A stretch of 64,000 nucleotides of DNA from Cephalotus follicularis (Eukaryota > Streptophyta > Magnoliopsida > Oxalidales > Cephalotaceae), in NCBI GenBank assembly GCA_001972305.1, contig BDDD01001755.1, positions 62,001 through 126,000 of the forward strand, in the 5' to 3' direction. Position numbers and translations under genes: made by a program. Below the pieces are notes generated by a model. That model ran no database searches. It was not told the origin of the DNA and saw only the letters and a program-made list of their open reading frames with translations. Position 1 is the stretch's first letter, and each line of letters starts with the position of its first letter. Shown here in pieces: positions 24,554-37,127 of the stretch.

Positions 24554-24696
24554 ATGTCTGTGGACAGGAGTTGGATGAGTAGGCGGGTTGTCCGGGGGTT
24601 ACTAATGGAGGAATTTAACAGAGGTGTGCTCGCTTTCCTAGATTTTGCATTTTCAAACAAATATTTTGTTTGGGATAGTAAGATAAAATGTCCTCG

Positions 24697-24701
24697 TAGC
24701 C
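24697..24701. repeat. Target-site duplication TAGCC (left)
   Basis: TAGCC here and at 30328-30332 flank the Athila-like element. With one copy removed, the tnp2 frame reads through as CPRSRCK, confirming the insertion point. Confidence 0.95.
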
Positions 24702-26021
24702 TGTTCACTGTTAAAAAGAATGTTTTAAAATTTATAGCCGCAAGGGCACGAATCATGCAGTAACGGGTCGAGCGCAGGGAAACGATAAACTAGTTATAAT
24801 ATATCCAACCTAGGCGAAGTATACCAAGTTTCGAGATAAACTATCAAACTAATGAATAAAAGCTAAGAAAAAATATAATTAAAAAGCGGTTTTAGGGTTT
24901 AGAAACTCACCGTAGATTGTATTGAACAATTCCATTAAATTGAACGATCATACCTTGATAATCAGCGGTAGCTAGGTCGATACGGAGTGTGACAGTGATG
25001 ACAAGACCTATGAGTAGACATGCTAGGTCTATACGAAGTACGGCAACGGCGTCAAGACGTATGAGTAGACATGCTAGGTCTATACGAAGTGTGTTCGTTG
25101 TTGGCAAATCGTATGAGTAGACTCAATTGATTGAATTAAGCACCATTTATTCACCAACTTTCAGCTTCACCGACAAGATGTAGGTGGATTTTAATCAGAG
25201 AGACAAAGTGTGTGCGAAGGCAGAAATATTGAAGAACAAATCAAATATTAAAGGATTTTTATTGATGGAATTGAAACAATAACAATCTAGGCTTTCTTCT
25301 TCCCCAAAACCCTTAAAAAGTTTAGCTACTAAACATTATGAAACAAAACTAAATTGATAAAATAAATTAGGGTTCTACAACCTCTACCTCCTACACACAT
25401 GATTTGGCCGGCCATATGTTGTTTATATACTACAAAACTAATCAAAAACGGAAATAAAGCAATCCTAGTTACAAAATCTGGCAAAAAATCTAACTTTCTA
25501 TTTCTACTGCAGAGGAAGACGTCGACTTCTTTTGAAAGACGTCGATGTCTTCTTGTAAAAGTCGCGTTTTGCTGAGATGCGCTTGAAAGACGTCGACCCT
25601 TTAGATGAAAGACGTCGATCCCTTTTGTTCCAAAAGTTACAGGTCGATTTTGCACAAAGACGTCGATCCCTATGAAGAAAGACGTCGATGTCTTTCTCAT
25701 AGCTCTTGAAGGTAAGTTGCATTTTCCAGAAAAGACGTCGATCCCTTATGAAAGACGTCGACGTGTTTGATGTAAACCCAGAAAAGACATCGATGTGTAT
25801 GAAAGGCGTCGACACTTTTACTTTGTTTTCTGCCGAATTTGTCCATTCTTCAATCTTTACTCTTTCAAGCTTCAATTTGCACAACTTTGAGTAGTATTCT
25901 TGCACTTTGGTCATTTAGCACTTATATCTGAAAATCAACATAACACAACCAAAGTAGTCTATTCCAAGCATAAAAATATCACAAATAACGCATTAAAAAC
26001 AACACATTTTTATGATAAACA
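24702..26021 (-). repeat. 3' LTR of the Athila-like element
   Basis: TGTTCACTG ... GATAAACA, 1320 bp, matching 29008-30327 at a constant offset of 4306. It carries an array of GACGTCGA-type palindromes at 25518-25815. It is followed at 26022 by the complement of a polypurine tract (AATACCCCCATACTT). Confidence 0.95.
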
Positions 26022-26350
26022 AATACCCCCATACTTAGACTTTGCTTGTCCTCAAGCAAACAAAATAGAAAGTTAAAAACAAGAAAACACATGCAAACAC
26101 AAAAACCAAAACTAATTGCACACACACAAGAACATAAACAAAAACCTAACTCACTTTCGTAGGAATCACGATTACATTTAGCTTATGCAACAAGCTGTTA
26201 AACCCCTAGGTGGCCCTTCTGGACGAGTTTTGTCTCGTGAGTGTTTTCCAAGCGAATAAACACACAAAATTCAGTTCATTAAAACTTTGAAAACAGGTTA
26301 AATGTATCTATACTCAAAAATTCATAGAACACCCCCATACTTGAATTTTA

Positions 26351-28039
26351 TTATCTCGTTCCAAGAAATTTCTTCAATCTTTGCCCATTTACTTTGAACA
26401 CATCTTCAGTACCTGACTTACATATCTCAAAAACACCATGTGAGAAAACATTTTTAACAATTAAAGGACCATCCCAACGAGATCTCAATTTACCAGGAAA
26501 CAAATGTAAACGTGAATTATATAAAAGAACCTTGTCTCCTACTTCGAAATTTTTTCGCAAAATCCGCGCATCATGAAAAGCCTTGGTCTTGTCTTTGGAA
26601 ATCTTCGCATTGTCATACACGTCATTTCGAATTTCTTCTCACCCAGACAATTGAAGTGCACGATGACTACCCGCAGCGGAACGATCAAAATTGAATTGCT
26701 TAATTGCCCAAAATGCTCGATGTTCTAGTTCCACAGGAAGATGACAAGCTTTACCATACACAAGATGGTAAGGAGATTGACCAAGGTCAGCTTTGAAAGC
26801 AGTTCGATAAAGCATCCACAAGTCGCATGGACCAATCCTTTCTATTGGGCTTGACTGTTTTTTCGAGAATTTGCTTGGGGATGATATGGTGTGGCGAGCT
26901 TATCAGTGATCCCAAGTCGTTTGGGGATGATATGGTGTGGGGATGATATGGTGTGGCGAGCTTGTCAGTGATCCCATATCTTTTCATCAGTGCTTCAAAT
27001 GAACGATTGCAAAAATGACTGCCTCTATCACTGATAATGGCACGTGGGGTGCCAAAACGGAAACAATATGTCCCTTGAGAAATTTAACAACAACAGAGTT
27101 GTCATTGGTTCGACAAGGAATCGCCTCAATCCACTTTGAAACATAATCAACAGCTAAAAGGATATAGAAGTTCCCAAATGAATTGGGAAATGGACCCATA
27201 AAATCAATACCCCAAACATCAAAGATCTCAACCGTTAAAATCGGTGTCAAAGGCATCATATTTCGTTTCGTCACACGGCCTAAAGCTTGACACGAAGCAC
27301 AAGCCTTACAGTACTGAAATGCATCGTTAAAAATAGTCTGCCAATAAAAACCACATTGTAAAACCTTAGCCGCTGTCTTGGTCGGGCCAAAATGACCACC
27401 ACATGCTTGATCATGACAAAACGATAAAACGGAATGATGCTCATGATTAGGAACACAACGTCGCAAAATTAAATCCGGACATGTTTTGAAAAGATAAGGA
27501 TCATCCCAAAAAAAATGTTTCGTTTGCGACAGAAACCTATGCCTAACTTGAGCTGACCAATCCGAGGGTACACTTCCCGTAACAAGATAATTAACTATGT
27601 CCGCATACCATGGTTCGCTCTCAACGCGCATAATCTGCTCATCAGGAAAACTCTCATTAATCAGACCATGGACCTCGGGTGTATTGGGAAGTCGGGAGAG
27701 ATGGTCGGCTACCAAATTCTCAGTTCCTTTTTTGTCTCGAATTTCAACGTCAAACTCTTGAAGAACTAGAACCCACTGGATAAGACGCGCTTTTGCTTCC
27801 TTTTTACTCATGAGATGCCGAATCGCAGCATGATCAGTAAACACGATGACATGTGATCCTAAAATATATGAACGAAATTTCTCAAGTGCAAAGACTACAA
27901 CTAAGAATTCCTTCTCAGTAGTCGTGTAATTCAATTGCGCATCGGAAAGGGTTCTACTTGCATAATAAATGATGTGAGGCAGTTTGTTCATTCTTTGTCC
28001 GAGAACAGCTCCAATGGCACAACCGGAAGCGTCGCACAT
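26351..28039 (-). pseudogene. RNase H and integrase of the Athila-like element
   Basis: The minus strand reads [51 protein letters not shown] and [11 protein letters not shown] (RNase H, 27650-28039). Then [18 protein letters not shown] and [11 protein letters not shown] (zinc region), [17 protein letters not shown] and [13 protein letters not shown] (core). Lastly YGKACHLPVELEHRAFWAI and FPGKLRSRWDGPLIV (C-terminus). These sequences are typical of Athila-like integrases. Confidence 0.88.
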
Positions 28040-28165
28040 GATCTCAAAAGGCTCAGTCCAAATGGGTGCCTGAATGATAGGAGCGGAAGTGAGCTCCTTC
28101 TTTAAGCGGTCAAATTCTACAAGGCACTCATCAGAGAAAACAAAATCTTGATCTTTTGCTAGGAG

Positions 28166-28642
28166 CTAAGTCAAGGGGCGTGCTACCTTACTAAAATCCT
28201 TGATGAACCTTCGATAAAAACCAGCATGTCCAAGGAATGCTCGGATATCTTTCACATTACGAGGTGGAGGCAAATGCTTGATGACTTCAATTTTTGCTTT
28301 ATCTACTTGAATTCCTTCTTTTGACACTACATGTCCAAAAACGATCCCCTTCTTCACCATGAAATTGCACTTTTCTCAATTAAGCACCAAATTCTTCTCT
28401 CGACTTGTTTCGAGTACTAACTTTAGGTGATGAAGGCATTGAGAAAAGGAGGATCCATGTACAGAAAAGTCATCCATAAACACTTGAAGAAAGTCTTCCA
28501 CCATGTCAGAGAAAATACTCATCATGCACCTTTGGAAGGTGGCGGGAGCATTGCAAAGGCCAAACGGCATGCGTCGGTAAGCAAATGTTCCGAAAGGGCA
28601 TGTGAATTGGGCGTGCGTCCGCCATTGGTCTTGGTTGATTAA
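28166..28642 (-). pseudogene. Reverse transcriptase part of the Athila-like element
   Basis: MPFGLCNAPATFQRCMMSIF, VFMDDFSVHGSSF (catalytic site) and the connection GHVVSKEGIQVDKAKIEVI with FLGHAGFYRRFIKDFS. Only this part of the domain is recognisable. Confidence 0.85.
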
Positions 28643-29007
28643 TTCTTTCTAAGCGATGGTTTGGACCACGCACCCAATCGGTCATAAACTAAGACTAGGT
28701 TAGAGAACCTAAGCTAAGGCAAGAAACCTAATTTATCTAAGGTAGAAAATTTTGTTAAAAATTATGCAAGTGAAGTTAAAATGTTGTTAAAAGTTATGCT
28801 GAACCTAATTATCTATGTTAGAAATTGTTAAAGATTATGCAAATGAGATTAGGGTTTGTTAAGAGTTATGATGATTCCTATTTAAACTAAGTTAGAATTG
28901 TTAGGAAAACACTAAAACAGAAAATTAAAACGCAAATAAATACTACGAATAAGTCGAATAAATTTAAACTAATTTAAAACGTTTCCCCGGCAACGGCTCC
29001 AAAAACT
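28643..29007. other. Athila-like leader with primer-binding site
   Basis: No gene. Beside the LTR the minus strand reads TTTTTGGAGCCGTTGCCGGG (29005-28986), close to the TGGCGCCGTTGCCGGGG primer-binding site common in Athila-type elements. Confidence 0.65.
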
Positions 29008-30327
29008 TGTTCACTGTTAAAAAGAATGTTTTAAAATTTATAGCCGCAAGGGCACGAATCATGCAGTAACGGGTCGAGCGCAGGGAAACGATAAACTAGT
29101 TATAATATATCCAACCTAGGCGAAGTATACCAAGTTTCGAGATAAACTATCAAACTAATGAATAAAAGCTAAGAAAAAATATAATTAAAAAGCGGTTTTA
29201 GGGTTTAGAAACTCACCGTAGATTGTATTGAACAATTCCATTAAATTGAACGATCATACCTTGATAATCAGCGGTAGCTAGGTCGATACGGAGTGTGACA
29301 GTGATGACAAGACCTATGAGTAGACATGCTAGGTCTATACGAAGTACGGCAACGGCGTCAAGACGTATGAGTAGACATGCTAGGTCTATACGAAGTGTGT
29401 TCGTTGTTGGCAAATCGTATGAGTAGACTCAATTGATTGAATTAAGCACCATTTATTCACCAACTTTCAGCTTCACCGACAAGATGTAGGTGGATTTTAA
29501 TCAGAGAGACAAAGTGTGTGCGAAGGCAGAAATATTGAAGAACAAATCAAATATTAAAGGATTTTTATTGATGGAATTGAAACAATAACAATCTAGGCTT
29601 TCTTCTTCCCCAAAACCCTTAAAAAGTTTAGCTACTAAACATTATGAAACAAAACTAAATTGATAAAATAAATTAGGGTTCTACAACCTCTACCTCCTAC
29701 ACACATGATTTGGCCGGCCATATGTTGTTTATATACTACAAAACTAATCAAAAACGGAAATAAAGCAATCCTAGTTACAAAATCTGGCAAAAAATCTAAC
29801 TTTCTATTTCTACTGCAGAGGAAGACGTCGACTTCTTTTGAAAGACGTCGATGTCTTCTTGTAAAAGTCGCGTTTTGCTGAGATGCGCTTGAAAGACGTC
29901 GACCCTTTAGATGAAAGACGTCGATCCCTTTTGTTCCAAAAGTTACAGGTCGATTTTGCACAAAGACGTCGATCCCTATGAAGAAAGACGTCGATGTCTT
30001 TCTCATAGCTCTTGAAGGTAAGTTGCATTTTCCAGAAAAGACGTCGATCCCTTATGAAAGACGTCGACGTGTTTGATGTAAACCCAGAAAAGACATCGAT
30101 GTGTATGAAAGGCGTCGACACTTTTACTTTGTTTTCTGCCGAATTTGTCCATTCTTCAATCTTTACTCTTTCAAGCTTCAATTTGCACAACTTTGAGTAG
30201 TATTCTTGCACTTTGGTCATTTAGCACTTATATCTGAAAATCAACATAACACAACCAAAGTAGTCTATTCCAAGCATAAAAATATCACAAATAACGCATT
30301 AAAAACAACACATTTTTATGCTAAACA
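29008..30327 (-). repeat. 5' LTR of the Athila-like element
   Basis: Near-identical copy of 24702-26021, with TG/CA ends (TGTTCACTG ... GCTAAACA). Followed by the right target duplication TAGCC. Confidence 0.95.
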
Positions 30328-30332
30328 TAGCC

Positions 30333-31618
30333 GTTGCAAGTTAAGGGCGTTTGGAACTCGATCTGAAGTGCGGTTACATTTGTTGAAGAAGGGTTTCACC
30401 CCTCATTACACGTTGTGGGATCAACATGGGGAAAGGAGGGAACGTCATCGGGGTGCAGTAGAGCAACCAGACCCCTCGGGTACGAGCAATCCTTTTGTTG
30501 ATCTCGTAATGGATGCCGGGGGGTTCGAGTTTGACACTGGTGAACATCACGAGACGGCCGATGAACTTCCGAACCCCAATGCAAAGAAGTTCTATGACCT
30601 TCTTAAGGATGCGGACAAACCGTTGTGGAATGGCTGTAAAAAACACACCAAGCTGTCTATGATGACACGACTTATGAATGTCAAGTCCTAGTACGGGATT
30701 CCCAACGAAGGGGCCGAGGAAATTCTTCAGATTTTTAAAAGCAGAATGCCTTAGGATTAGAAGTTGTCGGAGTCTTATTACAAGCTGAAACAAATTATGA
30801 AGACATTGGGATTAGGCTACAAAAAGATAGATGCATGTGTCAATGATTGTATCTTGTATTACGGGGATCAGCACAAGTGTGCTACAGAGTGTCCAACGTG
30901 TAATCATCCTAGATTCAAAGCTAGCGGTGACGAAAAGAGAAAGAAACAGGTACCTTAAAATGTTTTGCGTCACTTTCCAGTGGCACAAAGACTTCAGAGG
31001 TTGTTTCAATCAGACAAAACATCTGCTGATATGAGGTGGCACAGTAAGAAGAGGAAGGATAACGACGGTGATGAAGTGGGAATGGTACACCCGGTTGACG
31101 GTGAAGCTTGGAAGCACTTTGATGTTACTTTTCCATCGTTTGCTGCAGAGGTTGACAATGTTAGAATAGGAATAGCAACAGATGGGTTTTGTCCTTTTTG
31201 GGTCAGTAGTAGTGTTTACTCTTGCTGGCCTGTGTTTGTTTTCCCATACAATCTTCCACATTGGTTGTGTATGACGAAGCCATTCATGTTCCTATCGTTG
31301 ATTATACCTGGACCAAAGAGCCCAGGCAAAGATATTGATGTCTTTCTGCGTCCACTCGTTGATGAGTTGAAGATGTTGTGGGAAACTGGAGTTGAAACCT
31401 ACGATGCATTGCGCAAGAAGAATTTTCAGATGAGGGCAGCTTTAATGTGGACGATTAGTGACTTTCCTACCTATGGAATGCTGTCAGGCTGGAGTACTCA
31501 CGGTCATTTGACATGCCCCTACTGCATGGGTCGAACCAAGGGTTTTAGATTGAAGCATAGCCAGAAATGTTCGTGGTTTGACTGTCATCTAAAATTGTTT
31601 CCCACAAACCACCAGTTT
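30333..31618 (+). pseudogene. tnp2: Tnp2 catalytic region (second segment)
   Basis: Continues the tnp2 frame with LHLLKKGFTPHYTLWDQHGE, NPNAKKFYDLLKDADKPLW, YYKLKQIMKTLGLGY, C-x2-C-type metal motifs (CILYYGDQ, CPTCNHPRF), RHFPVAQRLQRLFQS, MRWHSKKRKDNDGDE, HPVDGEAWKHFD, IGIATDGFCPF and a WPVFVFPYNLPHWLCM block. These are the Tnp2/Transposase_21 hallmarks. Four in-frame stops lie at 30689, 30752, 30758 and 30956. The exon runs into the AGTTT target duplication. Confidence 0.93.
31614..31618. repeat. Target-site duplication AGTTT (left)
   Basis: AGTTT here and at 41023-41027 flank the minus-strand Tekay-type element. Tnp2 coding sequence stops and resumes at these points. Confidence 0.93.
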
Positions 31619-33787
31619 TGTAACGTCCCCGACCCGAGCTCACTGATAACTCAAAGCGAACTCTGAGGATCGGTTGCGTTACGTTGGGTGTGAAACGTTA
31701 CATCCTTTGGTACTCTTCTCTAAAAGTACATTACATCATAAACTCATGTCTTGCAACATCATACATAATCTTAAATTCAAACTTTACACATAATCATCTT
31801 ATATAAAGATGTCATAACCATATCGTTGGTCTACATTTACACAGTATCATTATTTATCATAACATATAATACAGCGGAAAACATTATCTTATTACATATC
31901 AAAACATTAATGCAACATCATCGCATAGTCTTTCTTTCACAAAAACTCTTTCTTAAGAGCTCCCTCTAAGCTCGTAATCTCCATTCAATCATTTCCTGAA
32001 AACATTTTATTTGAAAATGCACATTGAAAGGAATGAGCTCAAAATAGCTCAGTAAGGAATTTTTTTTTTTACTGTAAACACATTTCATCGTAACCTTTTT
32101 CTAGTCAACATATATGACTAAAACATTTCATAAAATATATCACTTTTCTAGTTAATATCATAATTAGATCATTTTGTAAACATGAAAGTCATAAAAACCT
32201 TAATGAACCCTTTACACCGCTTCACCGGGGCATTGTGCACTCCCCGATTACTATCCTTACATCACATGCTGTCCGCGAGCACTTTACGCTCCATTAACAT
32301 CGAGCATTTCGCTCCATTCACCTTGGATCACCATCCAAGGGAGGTTCATTCATCATTTACTTTGAGTGATCAGCTCAAATCATTCATAAAAATCATTTCA
32401 TAACATTTCTTTCACAATTCAGAAACCTTTCTCTTCATTTGAGTAATTGACTCAAATGAGTTCATAAAAATAGTTTTGCATAGCTTTGCTAAAACTGATA
32501 ATTCATATAGAAATAAGCATTTTCAGAGAAAACTTAAAATATAAACATAAAAGTAGACATCTTTACGAATTCAGAAAACTCAAGATCATAACAATTGCTT
32601 GAGAATTGAATCCGTTATGAATTTTTGAAAGTGACTGGTTCCATATGAAAATAGGGCATGAGCAGTAAAATAAAACTTTAATTATCATCAATAATTCGAT
32701 AGAATTTCGAGATACATAAAACATAACAGTTAAAGAGGACATCTTAAGATTGTCAAAACATCCAACCATTTAATTTTTCATTAAGAAAAGAGCAAGATAT
32801 GATTTAAAGAAGTTGCTGCATAATCTAGGAATAAAACAGTATCCAAACAACAATTTAAAACATTGATTTTCATCAAGAAATCGATAGAATCTTGAAACAT
32901 TCAAAGCATAACAGTTAAAGAGGACATCCTAACGTTTCCAGAACATTCAACCATTCAAAAATTCATAAGAATTGAGCAAGATATCAATAAAACCATCTGC
33001 TGTAAAATTGGAAGTAAAACAGGGGATACTTTCCTTACTTTGCTTTAGAATTTCTTTCTCTTTTGCTCTCCTACGAATTCTCCACTTCACTCTCAGCAGT
33101 AGCACTTCACCCTTCGCCATTAAATATAATGGTTACTTGGGAGGCAAGTCTTCTCCCCCTCTCACATAACTCAACTCCCTCTCTTAGCAGCCCATGTGTT
33201 CAAAATCAGCCAATCCAAGTGATGACACTTGTTAGATAATCTGATAACATCTAAAATCATCCTCCCCTGGCCTGCCACGTGTCCAAAATTAAAGATTTTT
33301 ACTCACAAAATGCTAAAAAGTCAGATTTTGCAATTTGTCTGTATCTCAAAGCGTCGACACTTTCTATCAAAGAGTCGCCGGTCAAGGGCTTGTCCTGAGT
33401 TCTCCAACTTCTATCCTGACTAAAGCGCTGACACTTTCTTACAAATCATCGCGTGCAATAAGTCTCATCCAGGTCAACTGACACACTTGACTTCAACACA
33501 TCGACGTTTACAATTAGAGCGTCGTCTGTTTCCCAAAGCGTCGACTCTTTTAATAAAACTGTCGGCGCTTTAGACATATTTGTCAACTCTTAACCTTTTA
33601 GATTGACGGTTTTGACATGACATTCATCCAAAACAAATAGCCAATTTCAATTTTATTCCGGGGGCACTGCCCCCGAACCCCCCGAGCGTAGGGTCATACT
33701 ACGGGTCCCTTGAAGTATTTGCCAATTTACACAATAGAAATCATCTTTCCATAATTAATATCTTTAATGGAAATTCGGGCCATTACA
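31619..33787 (-). repeat. 3' LTR of the minus-strand Tekay element (2169 bp)
   Basis: TGTAACGTCCCCGACC ... GGGCCATTACA on the plus strand. It contains three small hairpins (32321-32340, 32361-32379, 32436-32458), a GTCGAC palindrome array (about 33351-33585) and C-rich sequence near 33658-33690. It is related to the solo LTR at 56240-59160. Confidence 0.9.
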
Positions 33788-33826
33788 ATCTACCATCCTT
33801 ACAAAAAAATTTGTCCTCAAAATTTG

Positions 33827-35503
33827 TTATACATTAGACTTAAAAAGATGAGGGTACTCTTGTCTCATGGTGTCTTCCAACTCCCGGGTGGCTTCTTCAA
33901 CTTCGTGGTTTTTCCATAAAACTTTTACTAACGGAACGGTCTTGGTCCGCAGGACTTGTTCTTTGTAATCCAGGATCTCCACTGGTTGCTCATTGTATGA
34001 CAAGTCTTCATGCACTTGAATAGGCTCAACTCTTAGAACATGAGATGGTTTGGCCATATATTTCTGTAGTAGCGATACATGGAATACATTGAGTACATGA
34101 GATAGACTTGGTGGCAAGGCAAGCCTATATGCAACTTCTCCTATCCTTTCCAAAATCTCATATGGTCCAATGTATCGGGGACTAAGCTTTCCCTTCTTGC
34201 CAAACCGCATCACTCCTTTCCATGGCGATACGTTGAGAAAAACATGATCTCCCACTTGAAACTATAGCTCTCTCCGTCTCTTGTCCGCATATCTTTTCTG
34301 TCTACTTTGCGCCGTTAAGAGGCATTTTCGTATCAGCTTCACTTTTTCGGTAGTTACTTGTACCATTTTTTGTCCCAATAACTTCCGTTCTCCTACCTCT
34401 TCCCAACAGATAGGCGTTCGACATCTTCGTCCATAAAGAGCTTCAAAAGGTGCCATCTGCATGCTAGCTTGGAAACTGTTGTTGTAAGCAAACTCAACCA
34501 GAGTGACATGCTATTCCCAATTCCTTTGGAAATCTATAACACAAGCACGTAACATGTCTTCCAATGTTTGTATAGTCCGTTCTGATTGCCCGACTGTTTG
34601 CGGATGATACGCCGTACTGAAATTCAACCTTGTACCCAAAGCATTCTGTAAACTCTTCGAAACGCGTGACGTGAAATGAGGATCTCGATCCGAAACGATC
34701 GATACTGGTACACCATTTAGTATGATGATCTCTTGTTCATAAATCCTTGCTAGTTGACTCAATGAATGACTGTCTTTGATTGGTAGAAAATACGCAGATT
34801 TCGTTAATCGGTCCACAACTACCCATATTGCATTATTCCCTTTAGCAGTCCTTGGCAGTCCTGTCACGAAGTCCATACTAATATTCTCCCACTTCCATTC
34901 TAGTATGGGAAGCGATTGTAAGGTTCCTTTTGGCAACTGATGCTCAGCTTTCACTTGTTGACAAACAAGATATCTTGACACAAAGTTCGCAATTTCTCTT
35001 TTCATATTATTCCACCAATAGAGATCTCGCAAATCCCTATACATCTTTGTACTTCCAGGGTGTACTGAGAAATTTGAACTATGTGCTTCCATCATTAGTT
35101 CCTCTTTCAATTCTGCCTTATCTAGAACGCATAATCTTGTATCGAATCTCAATACGTTGTCGGCTCCCAAGTTGAAGCGCGATACTTTTCCATTCCTTAC
35201 TCCCTCTGCTATCTCCTTAAATTCCAAGTCCTCAAACTGACTTTGCTTTATTCTCTCAACTAGAGAAGATTGTGCTATGACTTGAAATAGAGAAGCCCCT
35301 TCTCCTTGTCTTATCACTTCCAAGTTCATCCATTGGAAATCTCTTATCAATTCTTCCTGTGTAGTGATCATCATAGCCAAGATCCCCGTACTTTTTTGAC
35401 TTAGGGCATCAGCCACAACATTCACTTTACCCAGATGGTATTGAATGGTGCAATCGTAGTCTTTGATAAGCTCTAACCATCTCCTTTGCCTCATATTTAA
35501 CAC
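33827..35503 (-). pseudogene. Integrase and RNase H end of the minus-strand Tekay element
   Basis: The minus strand reads [11 protein letters not shown] (RNase H end). Zinc region: [20 protein letters not shown] and [12 protein letters not shown]-like. Core: [62 protein letters not shown]-terminus: GKLSPRYIGPYEILERIGEV, FHVSLLQKYMAKPSHVL and the LVKVLWKNHEVEEAT chromovirus tail. Confidence 0.92.
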
Positions 35504-36807
35504 CTTTTGGTGAAAATATACTTGAGGCTTTTGTGGTCGATGAAGATTTCACACTTTGCTCCATATAGATAGTGTCTCCAAATCTTTAACGCAAAGATAA
35601 CTGCGACCAATTCCAAATCATGCGTAGGATAATTCTGTTCATGTGCTTTAAGCTGTCTGGAAGCATAGGCGATCACTTTTCCTTGTTGCATCAGCACGCA
35701 ACCAAGTCCTTTGTGAGATGCATCACTATACATGAAAAAACTTTCTGATTCTGTCGGTAATGCTAATATTGGGGCATTCATCAGTCTTTCTTTCAACTCC
35801 AAGAAACTCTTCTCGCATTGGTCAGACCACTCGAACTTTACATTCTTCCGCGTCAACCTTGTGAGCGGGTTCGCAATACGAGAGAAATTCTCAACAAACC
35901 TTTGATAATAGCCTGCTAGTCCCAGAAAACTCTGTATCTCGGCTACTGAGGTAGGTCTCTGCCATTCTCTTATCGCTCCTGTCTTAGCGGGATCCACGGA
36001 GATGCCCTCCCGTGTGATCACATGTCCCAAGAAGGATACCTCTTCTATCTAGAACTGGCATTTGCTGAACTTAGCATAGAGCTGCTCCTTTCGCAGTATC
36101 TATAATACACGGGTTAAATGTTCCTCGTTCTCCTCTCTACTCTTTGAGTATACTAGGATGTCATCAATAAAGACTATCATGAACTGATCCAAAAATTCAC
36201 TGACGATCTTGTTCATCAAACTCATAAACACCGCTAGAGCGTTTGTCAATCCAAATGACATCACCAAAAACTCGTAATGTCCATATCTTGTCCAAAAAGA
36301 AGTTTTCGGTATATCCTCTTTCTTCACTTTCACTTGATGGTAGCCCAATCGAAGATGAATCTTCGAGAAGCATCGAGCGTTCTTGAGTTGATCAAACAAG
36401 TCATCAATTCTTGGTAGAGGGTATTTGTTCTTGGTGGTGACTTGATTCAACTCTTGGTAGTCTATGCACAGTCTCATTGTCCCGTCCTTCTTTTTCACAA
36501 ACAGTACCGGTGCACCCCACGGTGATACACTCAGTCGGATAAATCCTTTATCCAAAAGCTCTTGCAATTGATCCTTCAACTCTTTCAGCTCAGCTGGTGC
36601 CATGCGGTAAGGGCTCTTTGAAATAGGAGTTGTTCCTGGTAACACATCAATGGTAAACTCCACTTCTCGATCCAGTGGCATACCCAGTAAATCTTCAGGG
36701 AAAACATCGGTGAATTCCTTAACAACATGTAACTCTTCTATCTTAATCTTCTCTTTATCGGTATCCATCACATAGGCAAGATAGCCTTCACATACTCTTT
36801 CCAACAA
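35497..36807 (-). pseudogene. Reverse transcriptase and RNase H of the minus-strand Tekay element
   Basis: The minus strand contains [88 protein letters not shown] (catalytic site), [35 protein letters not shown] and [13 protein letters not shown]. It is a well-preserved but broken polyprotein. Confidence 0.92.
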
Positions 36808-37122
36808 TCACTTAGCTTGCATCGACGATATGATCTTTAAGGGTTCATTGGCTTCCATGCTTCGGAAAACAAACTCAAGTTGTTCCGGTATAGCAAACCT
36901 AACTTCCTTCTTAAAATAGTCAACACTAGCATGATTCGCCAAAAGCCAATCCATGCCTAGTATGACATCAAACTTTAGGATTGCTAGAGGTACTAAGTCT
37001 ACTAGCATCATCCTATCACATAATATTAGGTCACAAGACTTATATACTTTATCAGCCACTAAAGTATTACCACTTGGGGTATGAACGGCTAAACCTATCT
37101 CCAAATCTTGTGATGGGGTACT

Positions 37123-37127
37123 TAAAC
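37123..37127. repeat. Target-site duplication TAAAC (left of solo LTR)
   Basis: TAAAC here and at 38017-38021 flank the solo LTR within the protease region. Confidence 0.9.

Larger units (their letters stand above)
24702..30327 (-). mobile_element. Short Athila-like Ty3/gypsy element, recent
   Basis: LTRs 24702-26021 and 29008-30327 (1320 bp each) flank about 3 kb carrying part of reverse transcriptase, RNase H and integrase on the minus strand. No gag or protease is recognisable, so the copy is broken and non-autonomous. The LTRs look identical apart from about one base, which suggests the youngest insertion here. Perfect 5-bp target duplications remain. Confidence 0.93.

Noticed and set aside
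25518-25815. CRISPR-like array
   Set aside because: Regular short repeats, but palindromic with irregular filler, in a plant LTR; no CRISPR repeat-spacer structure.
25329-25914. ORFs of 123 and 136 aa, identical copies at 29635-30220
   Set aside because: They are translations of the palindrome array in the Athila-like LTRs, with repeated SSTSFKRDRR-like peptides.
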